This document shows positions 16,657-24,611 of a stretch of 64,000 nucleotides of DNA, in pieces. The DNA comes from PALSA-129 sp963842505 (lineage in GTDB: Bacteria; Acidobacteriota; Terriglobia; Bryobacterales; Bryobacteraceae). The position numbers and the translations under genes were made by a program. The DNA is taken from assembly GCA_963842505.1 (NCBI GenBank), contig CAWJGZ010000001.1, forward strand, positions 1,426,001-1,490,000, given 5' to 3'. The stretch's first letter is position 1. Each line of letters opens with the position of its first letter. The notes beneath the pieces were generated by a model. It ran no database searches and was not told where the DNA came from. It saw only the letters and a program-made list of their open reading frames with translations.

Positions 16657-18015
16657 ATGAGGGATTCGATCTCGCGTAAGGCCCTCGTCGTCGCCGCGGC
16701 CGCCGTTGCGCCCCTGCTGTTGATCGTATTCGTATGGGTTCCCAGCCCGCCTGTCCGCATTCTGTCGGTCGTCGTGGTGCTGGCTGGTCTGTCGGTTGTG
16801 TGGCTCATCGTCCGCGCCTTCGCCCGCCGCATCAATCGGCTTGCCGAATTCGTGGACGGCATGCTCGATCGCCACGCCGCCGGCCCAAGCCTGCCAACCG
16901 GCGACGACGAGTTGGGCTCGCTCGCCCGCTCATTGTCGCGCATGGCTCCGCGGACTGCCGAACTGGTCAGCCGCCTCAGTGTCGAATTGACGCGCCGCGA
17001 GGCGGTCCTCGCCAGCATGACCGAAGCCGTGTTGGCGGTCGATGCGCAATTGAACGTTACGTTCTGCAATCACTCCTTCCAACAGGCTGTCGGCGACCAC
17101 CACACCGCCGAAGGCGTTCCCCTGATCCGCATTGTGCGCGACCCCGGGCTTTTTCGCATCCTGAAGCAGGTGGTGGATTCCGGCGAGACCCTGCGCCAGC
17201 GGTTACATTTGTCGGCTGGCGAAGCCCGCACCTTTGAGGTCTGCGCCGCGCCGCTCTCCAATAGCGCTTCGCGCGGCGCCATCGCAATCCTGCATGACGT
17301 GACGCCCCAGGAGCGTCTGGAGCGCGTCAAGCGCGACTTCATCGCCAATGTCTCGCATGAATTCCGCACGCCCCTCGCCACCATTCGCGGCTACGCCGAG
17401 ACCCTCCTCGAGGGCGGCCTCGAGGACCGTCAAAACCGCCGCAAGTTCGTCGAAATCATCCAGGCCAACGGCGTGCGGCTGAACAACATTGCGTCCGATT
17501 TGCTGACCTTGTCGGAACTTGAAGCCGGGCGTCCGGAGCCCGGGCCGGGACCCATTCCGGTGAGTGACGCCGTGCTCGGCGCCATGCGCGCCGTTGAGCC
17601 CGCGGCGCGTCTGCGCGGCCTCGCTCTGAGTGCCGGGCCCATCCCCGACGTGTATATTCTCGGCTACGGCATCCGCTTCGAACAGGCTTTGCTCAACGTT
17701 CTGGACAACGCTGTCAAGTTCAATCGCGAAAACGGCGAGGTGCGCGTCGAAGTTTGCCCCCTGCCTGAAAGCCGCATCGAAATCTCCATTTCCGATACCG
17801 GCGTGGGCATCCCATCCGAGGATCTCTCGCGCGTCTTCGAGCGTTTCTACCGCGTGGATAAGGCCCGCTCCCGCCAGGTGGGCGGCACTGGCCTGGGCCT
17901 TTCCATCGTGAAGCATGCCATCGAGCAAATGAGCGGCGCTATCGCCGTCGAAAGCCGCCTGGGAGTTGGTACTCGCTTCACAATTATTTTGCCGCAATTC
18001 AATATTAGTAAGTGA
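16657..18015 (+). CDS. phoR: PhoR-like membrane sensor histidine kinase
   Basis: A 452-residue kinase: two N-terminal membrane helices (residues about 8-28 and 33-52), a HAMP-like linker, a PAS domain (residues about 115-215), HisKA (FIANVSHEFRTPLATIRGYA) and HATPase (NVLDNAVKFN, ISDTGVGIP, GGTGLGLSIVKH). The short periplasmic loop and the PAS domain are typical of PhoR, which senses phosphate through PstSCAB-PhoU rather than directly. Its location before pst supports the symbol. No phoB-like regulator is encoded in the window, so the cognate regulator must be elsewhere. Confidence 0.85.
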   Translation: MRDSISRKALVVAAAAVAPLLLIVFVWVPSPPVRILSVVVVLAGLSVVWLIVRAFARRINRLAEFVDGMLDRHAAGPSLPTGDDELGSLARSLSRMAPRTAELVSRLSVELTRREAVLASMTEAVLAVDAQLNVTFCNHSFQQAVGDHHTAEGVPLIRIVRDPGLFRILKQVVDSGETLRQRLHLSAGEARTFEVCAAPLSNSASRGAIAILHDVTPQERLERVKRDFIANVSHEFRTPLATIRGYAETLLEGGLEDRQNRRKFVEIIQANGVRLNNIASDLLTLSELEAGRPEPGPGPIPVSDAVLGAMRAVEPAARLRGLALSAGPIPDVYILGYGIRFEQALLNVLDNAVKFNRENGEVRVEVCPLPESRIEISISDTGVGIPSEDLSRVFERFYRVDKARSRQVGGTGLGLSIVKHAIEQMSGAIAVESRLGVGTRFTIILPQFNISK

Positions 18016-18146
18016 CTCTTCACCTTCCAGTCATCGTAAAGTAACATCCCTTCGCTAACCTCATTCCTTGGCCCTTCAATTCAAGACCGCCGGTGTGCTC
18101 GTGAATCGTTGCGGCCCTGCAATTCATCACCAACTTTAGGAGAAAA

Positions 18147-19853
18147 ATGACGAAATCACGCACGGCAGCATTCGCCTTATCACTGATGGCAGTGGTGTTC
18201 CTCGGCACCGCCTTTGCAGCCGATCCGGCGGACAAGACCGCTGCCGATACCGCCGCTCAAGTTGCCGCCCTCAAAGCCCAGCTCGCGGCCCAGCAGAAGC
18301 AGATTGAGCAATTGCAAACCGCCTTGCAAGCCCAAATGAAGTTGCTCGACCAGGTGGCTGCCAACACCGCCGCCCCCGCGGCCGGCTCCGCAGCTCCCGC
18401 GGCGCCGTCCCGCGCCGGCTTGGGAGAAATCGCGTCCACCACTCCCATGTTGCCGCCCGCTCCCGCCGCCGTCGTTCCTCCCCGCATTTTCACGCCGCCC
18501 GATCAGCAGGGTTCGCAACAGCAGCAACCCGCGCCCCTGCAGCTCCAGCTTGGCAATATCACCATCATGCCAGTGGGCTTCCTCGATGCCACGGGCGTGT
18601 GGCGCAGCAAGGCTGCCGGTTCGGGCATCGGCAGCAACTTCGGCAGCATCCCCTTTGACAACGCCGTTCCCGGCGGCCATCTGAATGAGTTCCGCTTCAG
18701 CCCGCAGAACTCGCGCGTCGGCTTCCGCATTGACGGTAACTGGAAGGGCGCGCATTTCCTCAACTACCTGGAGACTGACTTCCTGGGCACCAGCGGCGCC
18801 AACAACATCGGCATCACCAACGGCGCTTTCGTGCCTCGTCTGCGCCTGTGGTGGCTGAGCGTGCGCAAGGGTGCGTGGGAATTTCTCGGCGGCCAGAGCT
18901 GGAGCATGTTCACCCCGAACCGCAGAGGCATCTCGGCGCTTCCCGGCGACATCTTTTATAGCCAGGTCTTCGACGTGAATTATTTGATCGGTCTGCCCTG
19001 GACCCGCCAGCCGGGATTCCGCGTCCTGCTTCACGGCCCCAAAGACAAGGTGACTTTTGGCTTGTCCGCGGAGAACCCTAACCAGTACATGGGCGGCTAC
19101 GGCGGCGGCGGCCAGATCGTGCTGCCTTCCGCGCTCACGGGTCTGGCGGGCACCCAGATCGACAACGGCTCCACCAGCCCTCTGAGCACTCCCAACCCGG
19201 CGCCGGATATCATTGCCAAACTGGCCTTAGACCCGGTTTCCAGATTCCATTTCGAAGTTGGCGGAATCCAGCGGACTTTCAAGCTCTTTAACACCACCAC
19301 CGGCCAGCCGACCTCGGGCGAGACATTCACCAAGGTTGGCGCTGGCGGCGAGATCAACGCGAATCTCGAGGTGGCGAAAGGATTTCGCCTGATCGCCAAC
19401 AATCAGTTTGGCGATGGCATCGGCCGCTACCTCTTCGGCAATGCCCCCGATTTCATAGTGCGCTCCGATGGCAGCATCAGCCCAATCCACACCTTCAGCA
19501 CAACCGACGGCTTCGAGTACACCATCAAGAACACGCTGCTGTATTTCTACTTCGGCGGCATCTACATCGGCAAGGACGCGGCGCTCGACGCCAACGGCAC
19601 CACCCCGATCGGTTGGGGGTACACCGGCTCCGCCAACAGCCAGAACCGCTCCGTCAATGAGTACACGTTCGGCTTCAACCAGACTGTGTGGAAAAGTGCC
19701 GCATACGGCGCAGTCAATATCATGGGCCAGTATGAGTACGCCACTCGCACCCCGTGGTATGTCGCCGCGGGTGCCCTGGACCATGCCAGCGATCACACCG
19801 TCTATTTCGACGTTAGGTACACGCTTCCCGGCGGCGTGCCGAGCATGAAGTAA
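18147..19853 (+). CDS. Outer-membrane porin with N-terminal coiled coil, phosphate-locus associated
   Basis: The 568-residue protein has a signal peptide (MTKSRTAAFALSLMAVVFLG), a periplasmic coiled coil (residues about 35-70, AALKAQLAAQQKQIEQLQTA), a Pro/Ala-rich linker and a large beta-barrel region beginning near residue 135. The barrel part (ending VYFDVRYTLPGG) resembles DcaP-like or OprP-type trimeric porins. Coiled-coil N-termini of this kind contribute to trimerisation in DcaP. Its position between phoR and pstS suggests uptake of phosphate or a phosphorylated compound across the outer membrane. AGGAGAAAA lies before the ATG. Confidence 0.85.
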   Translation: MTKSRTAAFALSLMAVVFLGTAFAADPADKTAADTAAQVAALKAQLAAQQKQIEQLQTALQAQMKLLDQVAANTAAPAAGSAAPAAPSRAGLGEIASTTPMLPPAPAAVVPPRIFTPPDQQGSQQQQPAPLQLQLGNITIMPVGFLDATGVWRSKAAGSGIGSNFGSIPFDNAVPGGHLNEFRFSPQNSRVGFRIDGNWKGAHFLNYLETDFLGTSGANNIGITNGAFVPRLRLWWLSVRKGAWEFLGGQSWSMFTPNRRGISALPGDIFYSQVFDVNYLIGLPWTRQPGFRVLLHGPKDKVTFGLSAENPNQYMGGYGGGGQIVLPSALTGLAGTQIDNGSTSPLSTPNPAPDIIAKLALDPVSRFHFEVGGIQRTFKLFNTTTGQPTSGETFTKVGAGGEINANLEVAKGFRLIANNQFGDGIGRYLFGNAPDFIVRSDGSISPIHTFSTTDGFEYTIKNTLLYFYFGGIYIGKDAALDANGTTPIGWGYTGSANSQNRSVNEYTFGFNQTVWKSAAYGAVNIMGQYEYATRTPWYVAAGALDHASDHTVYFDVRYTLPGGVPSMK

Positions 19854-19882
19854 TCCATGCGCGTGGCCAATAATTCACGGAA

Positions 19883-19911
19883 TCGTAACATCATTTAACA
19901 GAACTGTAACT
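19883..19911 (+). promoter_or_regulatory. Pho-box-like direct repeats upstream of pstS
   Basis: Three 7-bp elements with 11-bp period: TCGTAAC, then ATCA, TTTAACA, then GAAC, TGTAACT. The period and the TGTAAC core match PhoB/PhoP-type boxes, and the site is 16 bases before the annotated pstS start. If the box acts in place of a -35 element, transcription would start near 19939, which favours the in-frame ATG at 19943. Confidence 0.65.
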
Positions 19912-19927
19912 TACGGGTGAGAAGATT

Positions 19928-20983
19928 ATGGTGAAGACAAACATGAATAGAATATCTCTGGCCTTGGTCGGCCTGTTGGTAGGGAGCGCCACCGTCGCGA
20001 TGGCGCAGAAAATCAACGCGGCGGGCGCTACTTTCCCCGCGGCCATATACCAAAAGTGGTTTGAGGAGTTCCACAAACTGCACTCCGACATCGAAATCAA
20101 TTATCAATCGATCGGTTCCGGTGGCGGAATTGCCCAGCTAACCGGCGGCACGGTGGATTTTGGCGCGTCGGATATGCCAATGACCGATGACCAGCTTGCG
20201 AAACTCAGAGTGAGGGCTTTCCACTTCCCGACCGTCCTCGGAGCCGTGGTTCCAACCTACAATATCCCGGGTGTTGCTGCGGAACTCAAGTTTTCCCCGG
20301 AGACCCTGGCAGGCATTTTCCTTGGCAGGATCTCAAAGTGGAATGATCCGGCTTTGGTGAAAGACAACCCTGGCATCAAGCTTCCGAAGGACGACATCGT
20401 GGTGGTCCATCGCTCCGATGGCAGCGGAACCACTTTCGTCTGGACGGACTACCTTTCCAAAGTCAGTCCCGAATGGAAGCTCAAAGTGGGCGCGAACACC
20501 TCCGTGAGCTGGCCCGTGGGTTTAGGCGGCAGAGGAAACGAGGGAGTCGCCGGTCTGGTAAAGCAGACGCCTGACTCCATCGGCTACGTGGAGCTGGTCT
20601 GGGCGGCCCAAAACAAGTTGCCCATTGGCCAGGTGAAGAACTCTTCCGGAGTCTTTGTGAAGGCTGATGTGCAGTCCGTAACCGAAGCCGCCGCTGGCGC
20701 GGCGAAAGAAATTCCGGCCGATTTTCGTATCTCCATCACGAACGCTCCGGGAAAGAATGCCTTCCCCATCTCCAGCTTCACCTATCTGTTGATCCCAAGC
20801 CAGATTCCAGATGCGGTCAAGAGCAAGGCTATCACTGCATTTCTTCAATGGATGTTGGCCGATGGCCAAAAGTACGCTCCCGGCTTATATTACGCTCCCC
20901 TGCCCAAAGAAGTGGTCGCCAAGGAGATCAAGCAGATCGCCCAGATCAACGCGCAGGGTGCGGGCCAGCTCAAGAAAAAGTAA
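19928..20983 (+). CDS. pstS: Phosphate ABC transporter, periplasmic phosphate-binding protein
   Basis: A 351-residue PstS. The signal peptide (NRISLALVGLLVGSATVAMA) is followed by the phosphate-binding segments INAAGATFPAAIYQKW, SGGGIAQLTGGTVDFGASD and HRSDGSGTTFVWTDYLS. It delivers phosphate to PstC-PstA in the inner membrane. ATG at 19943 is an equally good start and gives a shorter, cleaner signal peptide. It heads the pstSCAB-phoU operon and is likely induced by phosphate limitation through the adjacent Pho-like box. Confidence 0.95.
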   Translation: MVKTNMNRISLALVGLLVGSATVAMAQKINAAGATFPAAIYQKWFEEFHKLHSDIEINYQSIGSGGGIAQLTGGTVDFGASDMPMTDDQLAKLRVRAFHFPTVLGAVVPTYNIPGVAAELKFSPETLAGIFLGRISKWNDPALVKDNPGIKLPKDDIVVVHRSDGSGTTFVWTDYLSKVSPEWKLKVGANTSVSWPVGLGGRGNEGVAGLVKQTPDSIGYVELVWAAQNKLPIGQVKNSSGVFVKADVQSVTEAAAGAAKEIPADFRISITNAPGKNAFPISSFTYLLIPSQIPDAVKSKAITAFLQWMLADGQKYAPGLYYAPLPKEVVAKEIKQIAQINAQGAGQLKKK

Positions 20984-21001
20984 GACGCTACGACCGAAAG
21001 C

Positions 21002-21961
21002 ATGGCTACGCCGTTGGTGGTAGAAAATCCGGTAATCCGGCGAAGAACTCAGACGGGTGACATTGTTGCTCGCTGGGTGGTTGCCTTCTTTGCGGCCTCT
21101 ATTCTGCTGGTTACGCTGCTGCTGGTTTACCAGTTGTGGGTCGCATCCGCGCCGGCTCGTCAAAAAAGCGGCTTCGGATTCCTGTTTTCCTCGCAATGGA
21201 ACCCGGTGACCGAAGAATTCGGGGCGCTGCCCTTCATATACGGCACCGTCGTTACCTCGCTTCTGGCGCTTCTCATATCGATTCCGTTGGGGTTGGGCGC
21301 CGCCATTTTTCTCGCGGAATTGGCGCCGGCGCGTCTCTCGAACGCGCTCACGTTTCTCGTCGAGCTCCTCGCGGCGATTCCCAGCGTCATTTACGGGCTG
21401 CTGGCGTTGTTCACCGTAGTTCCGCTCATGCGGCTGTATGGCGAACCGTTTCTGAAATCGACCCTGGGCTTTTTGCCCTTATTCAAAGGTCCGGCGTATG
21501 GCGTCGGTTTTCTGACCGCGGGCATCGTCTTGTCTTTCATGACCCTGCCGTTCATTGTTTCGGTATCGCGCGAGTCGCTCCTGGCTGTGCCCCGGGAACA
21601 ACGGGAAGCGGCGTTGGCGCTAGGGGCCACCCGTTGGGAGACCACCTGGCAGGTAGTTGTCCCCTGGGCGAAACTCGGCATTCTCGGATCAATTTTCCTC
21701 AGCCTCGCGCGCGCGTTGGGCGAGACCATGGCGGTCACCATGGTGATTGGAAATGATCCGAAAATCAGCGCCTCGCTTCTCGCCTCGGGCTATTCCATCG
21801 CCGCCGTCATCGCCAATGAGTTCAGCGAAGCCACCGGTACCATATACCCGGCGGCGTTGGTCGAACTCGGGTTGGTTCTGTTCTGTCTGACGATCGTGAT
21901 CAACGGCGCGGCGCGCCTTATGATCATGGCAACCACCAGAAAGGGATCTAAACGGGCATGA
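21002..21961 (+). CDS. pstC: Phosphate ABC transporter permease
   Basis: A 319-residue, six-helix permease. The EAA loop typical of binding-protein-dependent permeases is EQREAALALGATRWETTWQV. The order of helices and the LAAIPSVIYGLLALF motif match PstC. The last codons overlap the pstA start as ATGA, showing translational coupling. Confidence 0.95.
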   Translation: MATPLVVENPVIRRRTQTGDIVARWVVAFFAASILLVTLLLVYQLWVASAPARQKSGFGFLFSSQWNPVTEEFGALPFIYGTVVTSLLALLISIPLGLGAAIFLAELAPARLSNALTFLVELLAAIPSVIYGLLALFTVVPLMRLYGEPFLKSTLGFLPLFKGPAYGVGFLTAGIVLSFMTLPFIVSVSRESLLAVPREQREAALALGATRWETTWQVVVPWAKLGILGSIFLSLARALGETMAVTMVIGNDPKISASLLASGYSIAAVIANEFSEATGTIYPAALVELGLVLFCLTIVINGAARLMIMATTRKGSKRA

Positions 21962-22809
21962 GCAAGCGGTTGATCTGGCGCAAAGGCGTCAACGCCGTGA
22001 TGCTGACGCTTACCGGCGTGTTCACTTTCATGACCGTCGCGACGCTTTTTCTCATATTAGGTTTCCTGATCTACTACGGAAGCCGCTCTCTAAGCTGGAA
22101 TTTCTTCACCAAGTTGCCGCTGTCGGCTGGGGAAGAGGGCGGCGGCATGGCCAATGCCATCCTCGGCAGCCTGGAGATCGTCGGCCTGGCTGGTTTGATT
22201 GGACTTCCCGTGGGATTTCTGGCCGGCGTTTACCTCGCTGAGTTTGAGGACAAAATGTTCGGATCGTTGGTCCGGTACGTGGCTGACCTCCTCAATGGAA
22301 TCCCTTCCATTGTGGTGGGACTTCTCGCCTGGAGCCTGGTGGTGGTTCCGATGAGGCAGTTTTCGGGCGTGGCCGGCTCGATTGCGTTGAGCGTCATGTT
22401 GATTCCCGTTGTCACCCGGCAAACTGAACAGTTCCTCCGCGAGGTTCCCAATTCCCTTCGCGAAGCCGCCTTGGCGCTGGGCGCCAGCAAATGGAAGATG
22501 ATCGCCACCGTTGTGGTCCCGGCCGGCAGCAAGGGAATCCTCACGGGAATGATCCTCGGAATGGCCCGCATTGCGGGCGAGTCCGCGCCTCTCCTGTTTA
22601 CCGCCTTCAACAATCAGTTCTGGAACGGGGGCATCACCCAGCCGACGGCCTCGCTACCGGTGATGATATACTTCCGCGCCCTTTCCGGATATGAAGACTG
22701 GCACCGGCAGGCCTGGGCTGCCGGCCTCGTTCTGATCGCCGTGGTTCTGACCGCCAATATCCTGGCTCGTCTGGTCTTGGCAAGGGGGGTTTCTGTTCCA
22801 CGTGGCTAG
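21958..22809 (+). CDS. pstA: Phosphate ABC transporter permease
   Basis: The 283-residue partner of PstC, with the EAA loop LREAALALGASKWKMIATVV and the membrane motif LLNGIPSIVVGLLAWSLV. PstC and PstA form the transmembrane channel energised by PstB. It overlaps pstC by 4 bases and pstB by 8 bases. Confidence 0.95.
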   Translation: MSKRLIWRKGVNAVMLTLTGVFTFMTVATLFLILGFLIYYGSRSLSWNFFTKLPLSAGEEGGGMANAILGSLEIVGLAGLIGLPVGFLAGVYLAEFEDKMFGSLVRYVADLLNGIPSIVVGLLAWSLVVVPMRQFSGVAGSIALSVMLIPVVTRQTEQFLREVPNSLREAALALGASKWKMIATVVVPAGSKGILTGMILGMARIAGESAPLLFTAFNNQFWNGGITQPTASLPVMIYFRALSGYEDWHRQAWAAGLVLIAVVLTANILARLVLARGVSVPRG

Positions 22810-23656
22810 CACTCCGAAATCTATGAGCACCGCACCCGAATTCGCTTCACACCCCAAGCACAGCCAGGGGAAAAAAGTGGCTCCGCTGCCGCGTCCCGCG
22901 CCGGAGCCCGGTCCCAAGCTGCGGGCCAGCAATATCAACTTCTATTACGGCTTGTTCCAGGCCCTGCACGACGTTTCGCTCGACATGTTGACCAACCGCG
23001 TGACGGCCTTGATAGGCCCTTCCGGTTGCGGCAAGTCCACTTTCCTGCGCAACCTCAACCGCATCAATGACACCATCCGTAATTCCCGCATGGAAGGGCA
23101 AATCCTGCTGGACAATGAGGACGTCGCCTCGGTTGATGTCACCAACCTCCGCCGCCGTGTCGGCATGGTCTTCCAGCGCCCTAACCCGTTCCCCAAATCC
23201 ATCTTCGACAACATCGCCTATGGCTTGCGCATCAACGGCATGGCCACCCGCTCCGAGTTGCGCGACAAGGTCGAGCACAGTTTGCAGCGCGCCGCCCTAT
23301 GGGACGAAGTCAAGGACAAGCTCCACGATTCCGCCTACGCGCTCTCCGGCGGCCAGCAGCAGCGCCTCTGCATTGCGCGCGCCCTCGCCGTGGATCCCGA
23401 AGTCCTCCTCCTCGACGAGCCTTGCTCCGCCCTCGACCCCATCGCTACCGCCAAAATCGAAGAGCTGATGTTCACCCTCAAGGACCAGTGCACCATGGTG
23501 ATCGTCACCCACAACATGCAGCAGGCCGCCCGCGTCGCGGACTTTACCGGCTTTTTCCTGATGGGAAGATTGATCGAATACAACCTCACCGATGTCATCT
23601 TCCGCAATCCCGCCCGGAAAGAGACCGAAGATTACATTACCGGCAGGTTCGGTTAG
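22802..23656 (+). CDS. pstB: Phosphate ABC transporter ATP-binding protein
   Basis: A 284-residue ABC ATPase: Walker A GPSGCGKST, Q-loop VFQRPNPFPKS, signature LSGGQQQRLCIARALA, Walker B VLLLDEPCSALDP and the switch histidine in VTHNMQQA. The QRPNPFPKS segment is characteristic of PstB. The GTG at 22802 gives an N-terminal extension of about 40 residues before the ATPase core; an ATG at 22823 is possible but has no ribosome binding site, whereas GGGGGG lies upstream of the GTG. Confidence 0.95.
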   Translation: MASTPKSMSTAPEFASHPKHSQGKKVAPLPRPAPEPGPKLRASNINFYYGLFQALHDVSLDMLTNRVTALIGPSGCGKSTFLRNLNRINDTIRNSRMEGQILLDNEDVASVDVTNLRRRVGMVFQRPNPFPKSIFDNIAYGLRINGMATRSELRDKVEHSLQRAALWDEVKDKLHDSAYALSGGQQQRLCIARALAVDPEVLLLDEPCSALDPIATAKIEELMFTLKDQCTMVIVTHNMQQAARVADFTGFFLMGRLIEYNLTDVIFRNPARKETEDYITGRFG

Positions 23657-23714
23657 ACTCAGAATGCTGACATCACCGTCCGCGAATAGAGAACCGGAGA
23701 AGGGAGGCACTGAG

Positions 23715-24407
23715 TTGCGCCATTTTAGCGTCGAGCTCGAGGAGCTGAATCACAAGTTGTTGGAGATGGGCGGCATGGTCGAATCCGCCATTCACCGCAG
23801 TGTCCGTTCCCTGGTGGACCAGGACCGGGAGCTGGCCGAACAGGTCATTCGCGACGAGCCGCAGATCAACCGCATGGAAATGCAGATTGACGGCGTCGTC
23901 ACCCGCCTGCTGGCCCTCAACCAACCCGTCGCGCGCGATCTCCGCTTCCTCACTTCCGCGCTCAAAATCAATACCGATCTGGAGCGCATCGGAGATCTCG
24001 CCCAGCACATCGCTGAGCGCTCTCTGTCCCTCATGCACCATCCGCTCGTCAAGCCCATGACGGACATCCCCAAGATGGCCTCCCTGGTGCAATCCATGCT
24101 TCTCAAGTGCCTGGACGCTTTCGTCAACGGCGATGCCGAAATGGCTCGCAACGTTCTCCTCTCCGATGACGAGGTAGACCGCTTGCGCGACGCCGTTTAT
24201 TTCGAGCTCTTGGCTACCATGCAGCGCGATCCCGGCGTCGTCCCCGCCGCCGTCGACCTGATCTTCGTCGCTCGCAACCTCGAGCGTATCGGCGACCATA
24301 CCACCAACATCGCCGAAGACGTGGTCTTCCTGGTGAAGGGTATCGATGTCCGTCACCACGCCGAAGACGAGACCGATCTCAGCATGCCCCGCGAGCCGCA
24401 TCCATAA
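23715..24407 (+). CDS. phoU: Phosphate signalling protein PhoU
   Basis: About 230 residues made of two three-helix bundles with the metal-binding ExxxD-type repeats INTDLERIGDLAQHIAERS and VARNLERIGDHTTNIAEDVV. PhoU passes the state of the Pst transporter to PhoR and limits phosphate uptake. The start is taken as TTG at 23715, because GGGAGG lies 7 bases before it and the protein then begins RHFSVELEELNHKLLEMGG as in other PhoU proteins. An ATG at 23664 would add 17 residues with no ribosome binding site. Confidence 0.93.
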   Translation: MRHFSVELEELNHKLLEMGGMVESAIHRSVRSLVDQDRELAEQVIRDEPQINRMEMQIDGVVTRLLALNQPVARDLRFLTSALKINTDLERIGDLAQHIAERSLSLMHHPLVKPMTDIPKMASLVQSMLLKCLDAFVNGDAEMARNVLLSDDEVDRLRDAVYFELLATMQRDPGVVPAAVDLIFVARNLERIGDHTTNIAEDVVFLVKGIDVRHHAEDETDLSMPREPHP

Positions 24408-24433
24408 CCAGCACAGTTTCCTCGGCCGCCCTT

Positions 24434-24490
24434 GTGGAGCGGGCTTTCCAGCCCGCAACGCCGACATTCTTGTCGGCGCTTCGCCGCACC
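24434..24490. repeat. Dispersed double-hairpin repeat, family 1, copy C
   Basis: Identical over its whole length to copy A at 1467-1523, although 23 kb away. It follows phoU and could serve as the operon-end hairpin. Confidence 0.85.
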
Positions 24491-24611
24491 TATTGGTTGC
24501 AACTTCTTGGTTGCAACTCCGCTGCTCCGCGCCTCCGCGTTGAACTGATAGTTGCAAATCACTTCAGCGACCGCCCCTCCTGCCGCGCGCCTGAGTTTAC
24601 ACTAATATTTT

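Noticed and set aside
18034..18060. Third Pho-box-like stretch before the porin gene (TCGTAAAGTAAC)
   Set aside because: GTAAC/CTAAC elements recur but the 11-bp period is not kept.
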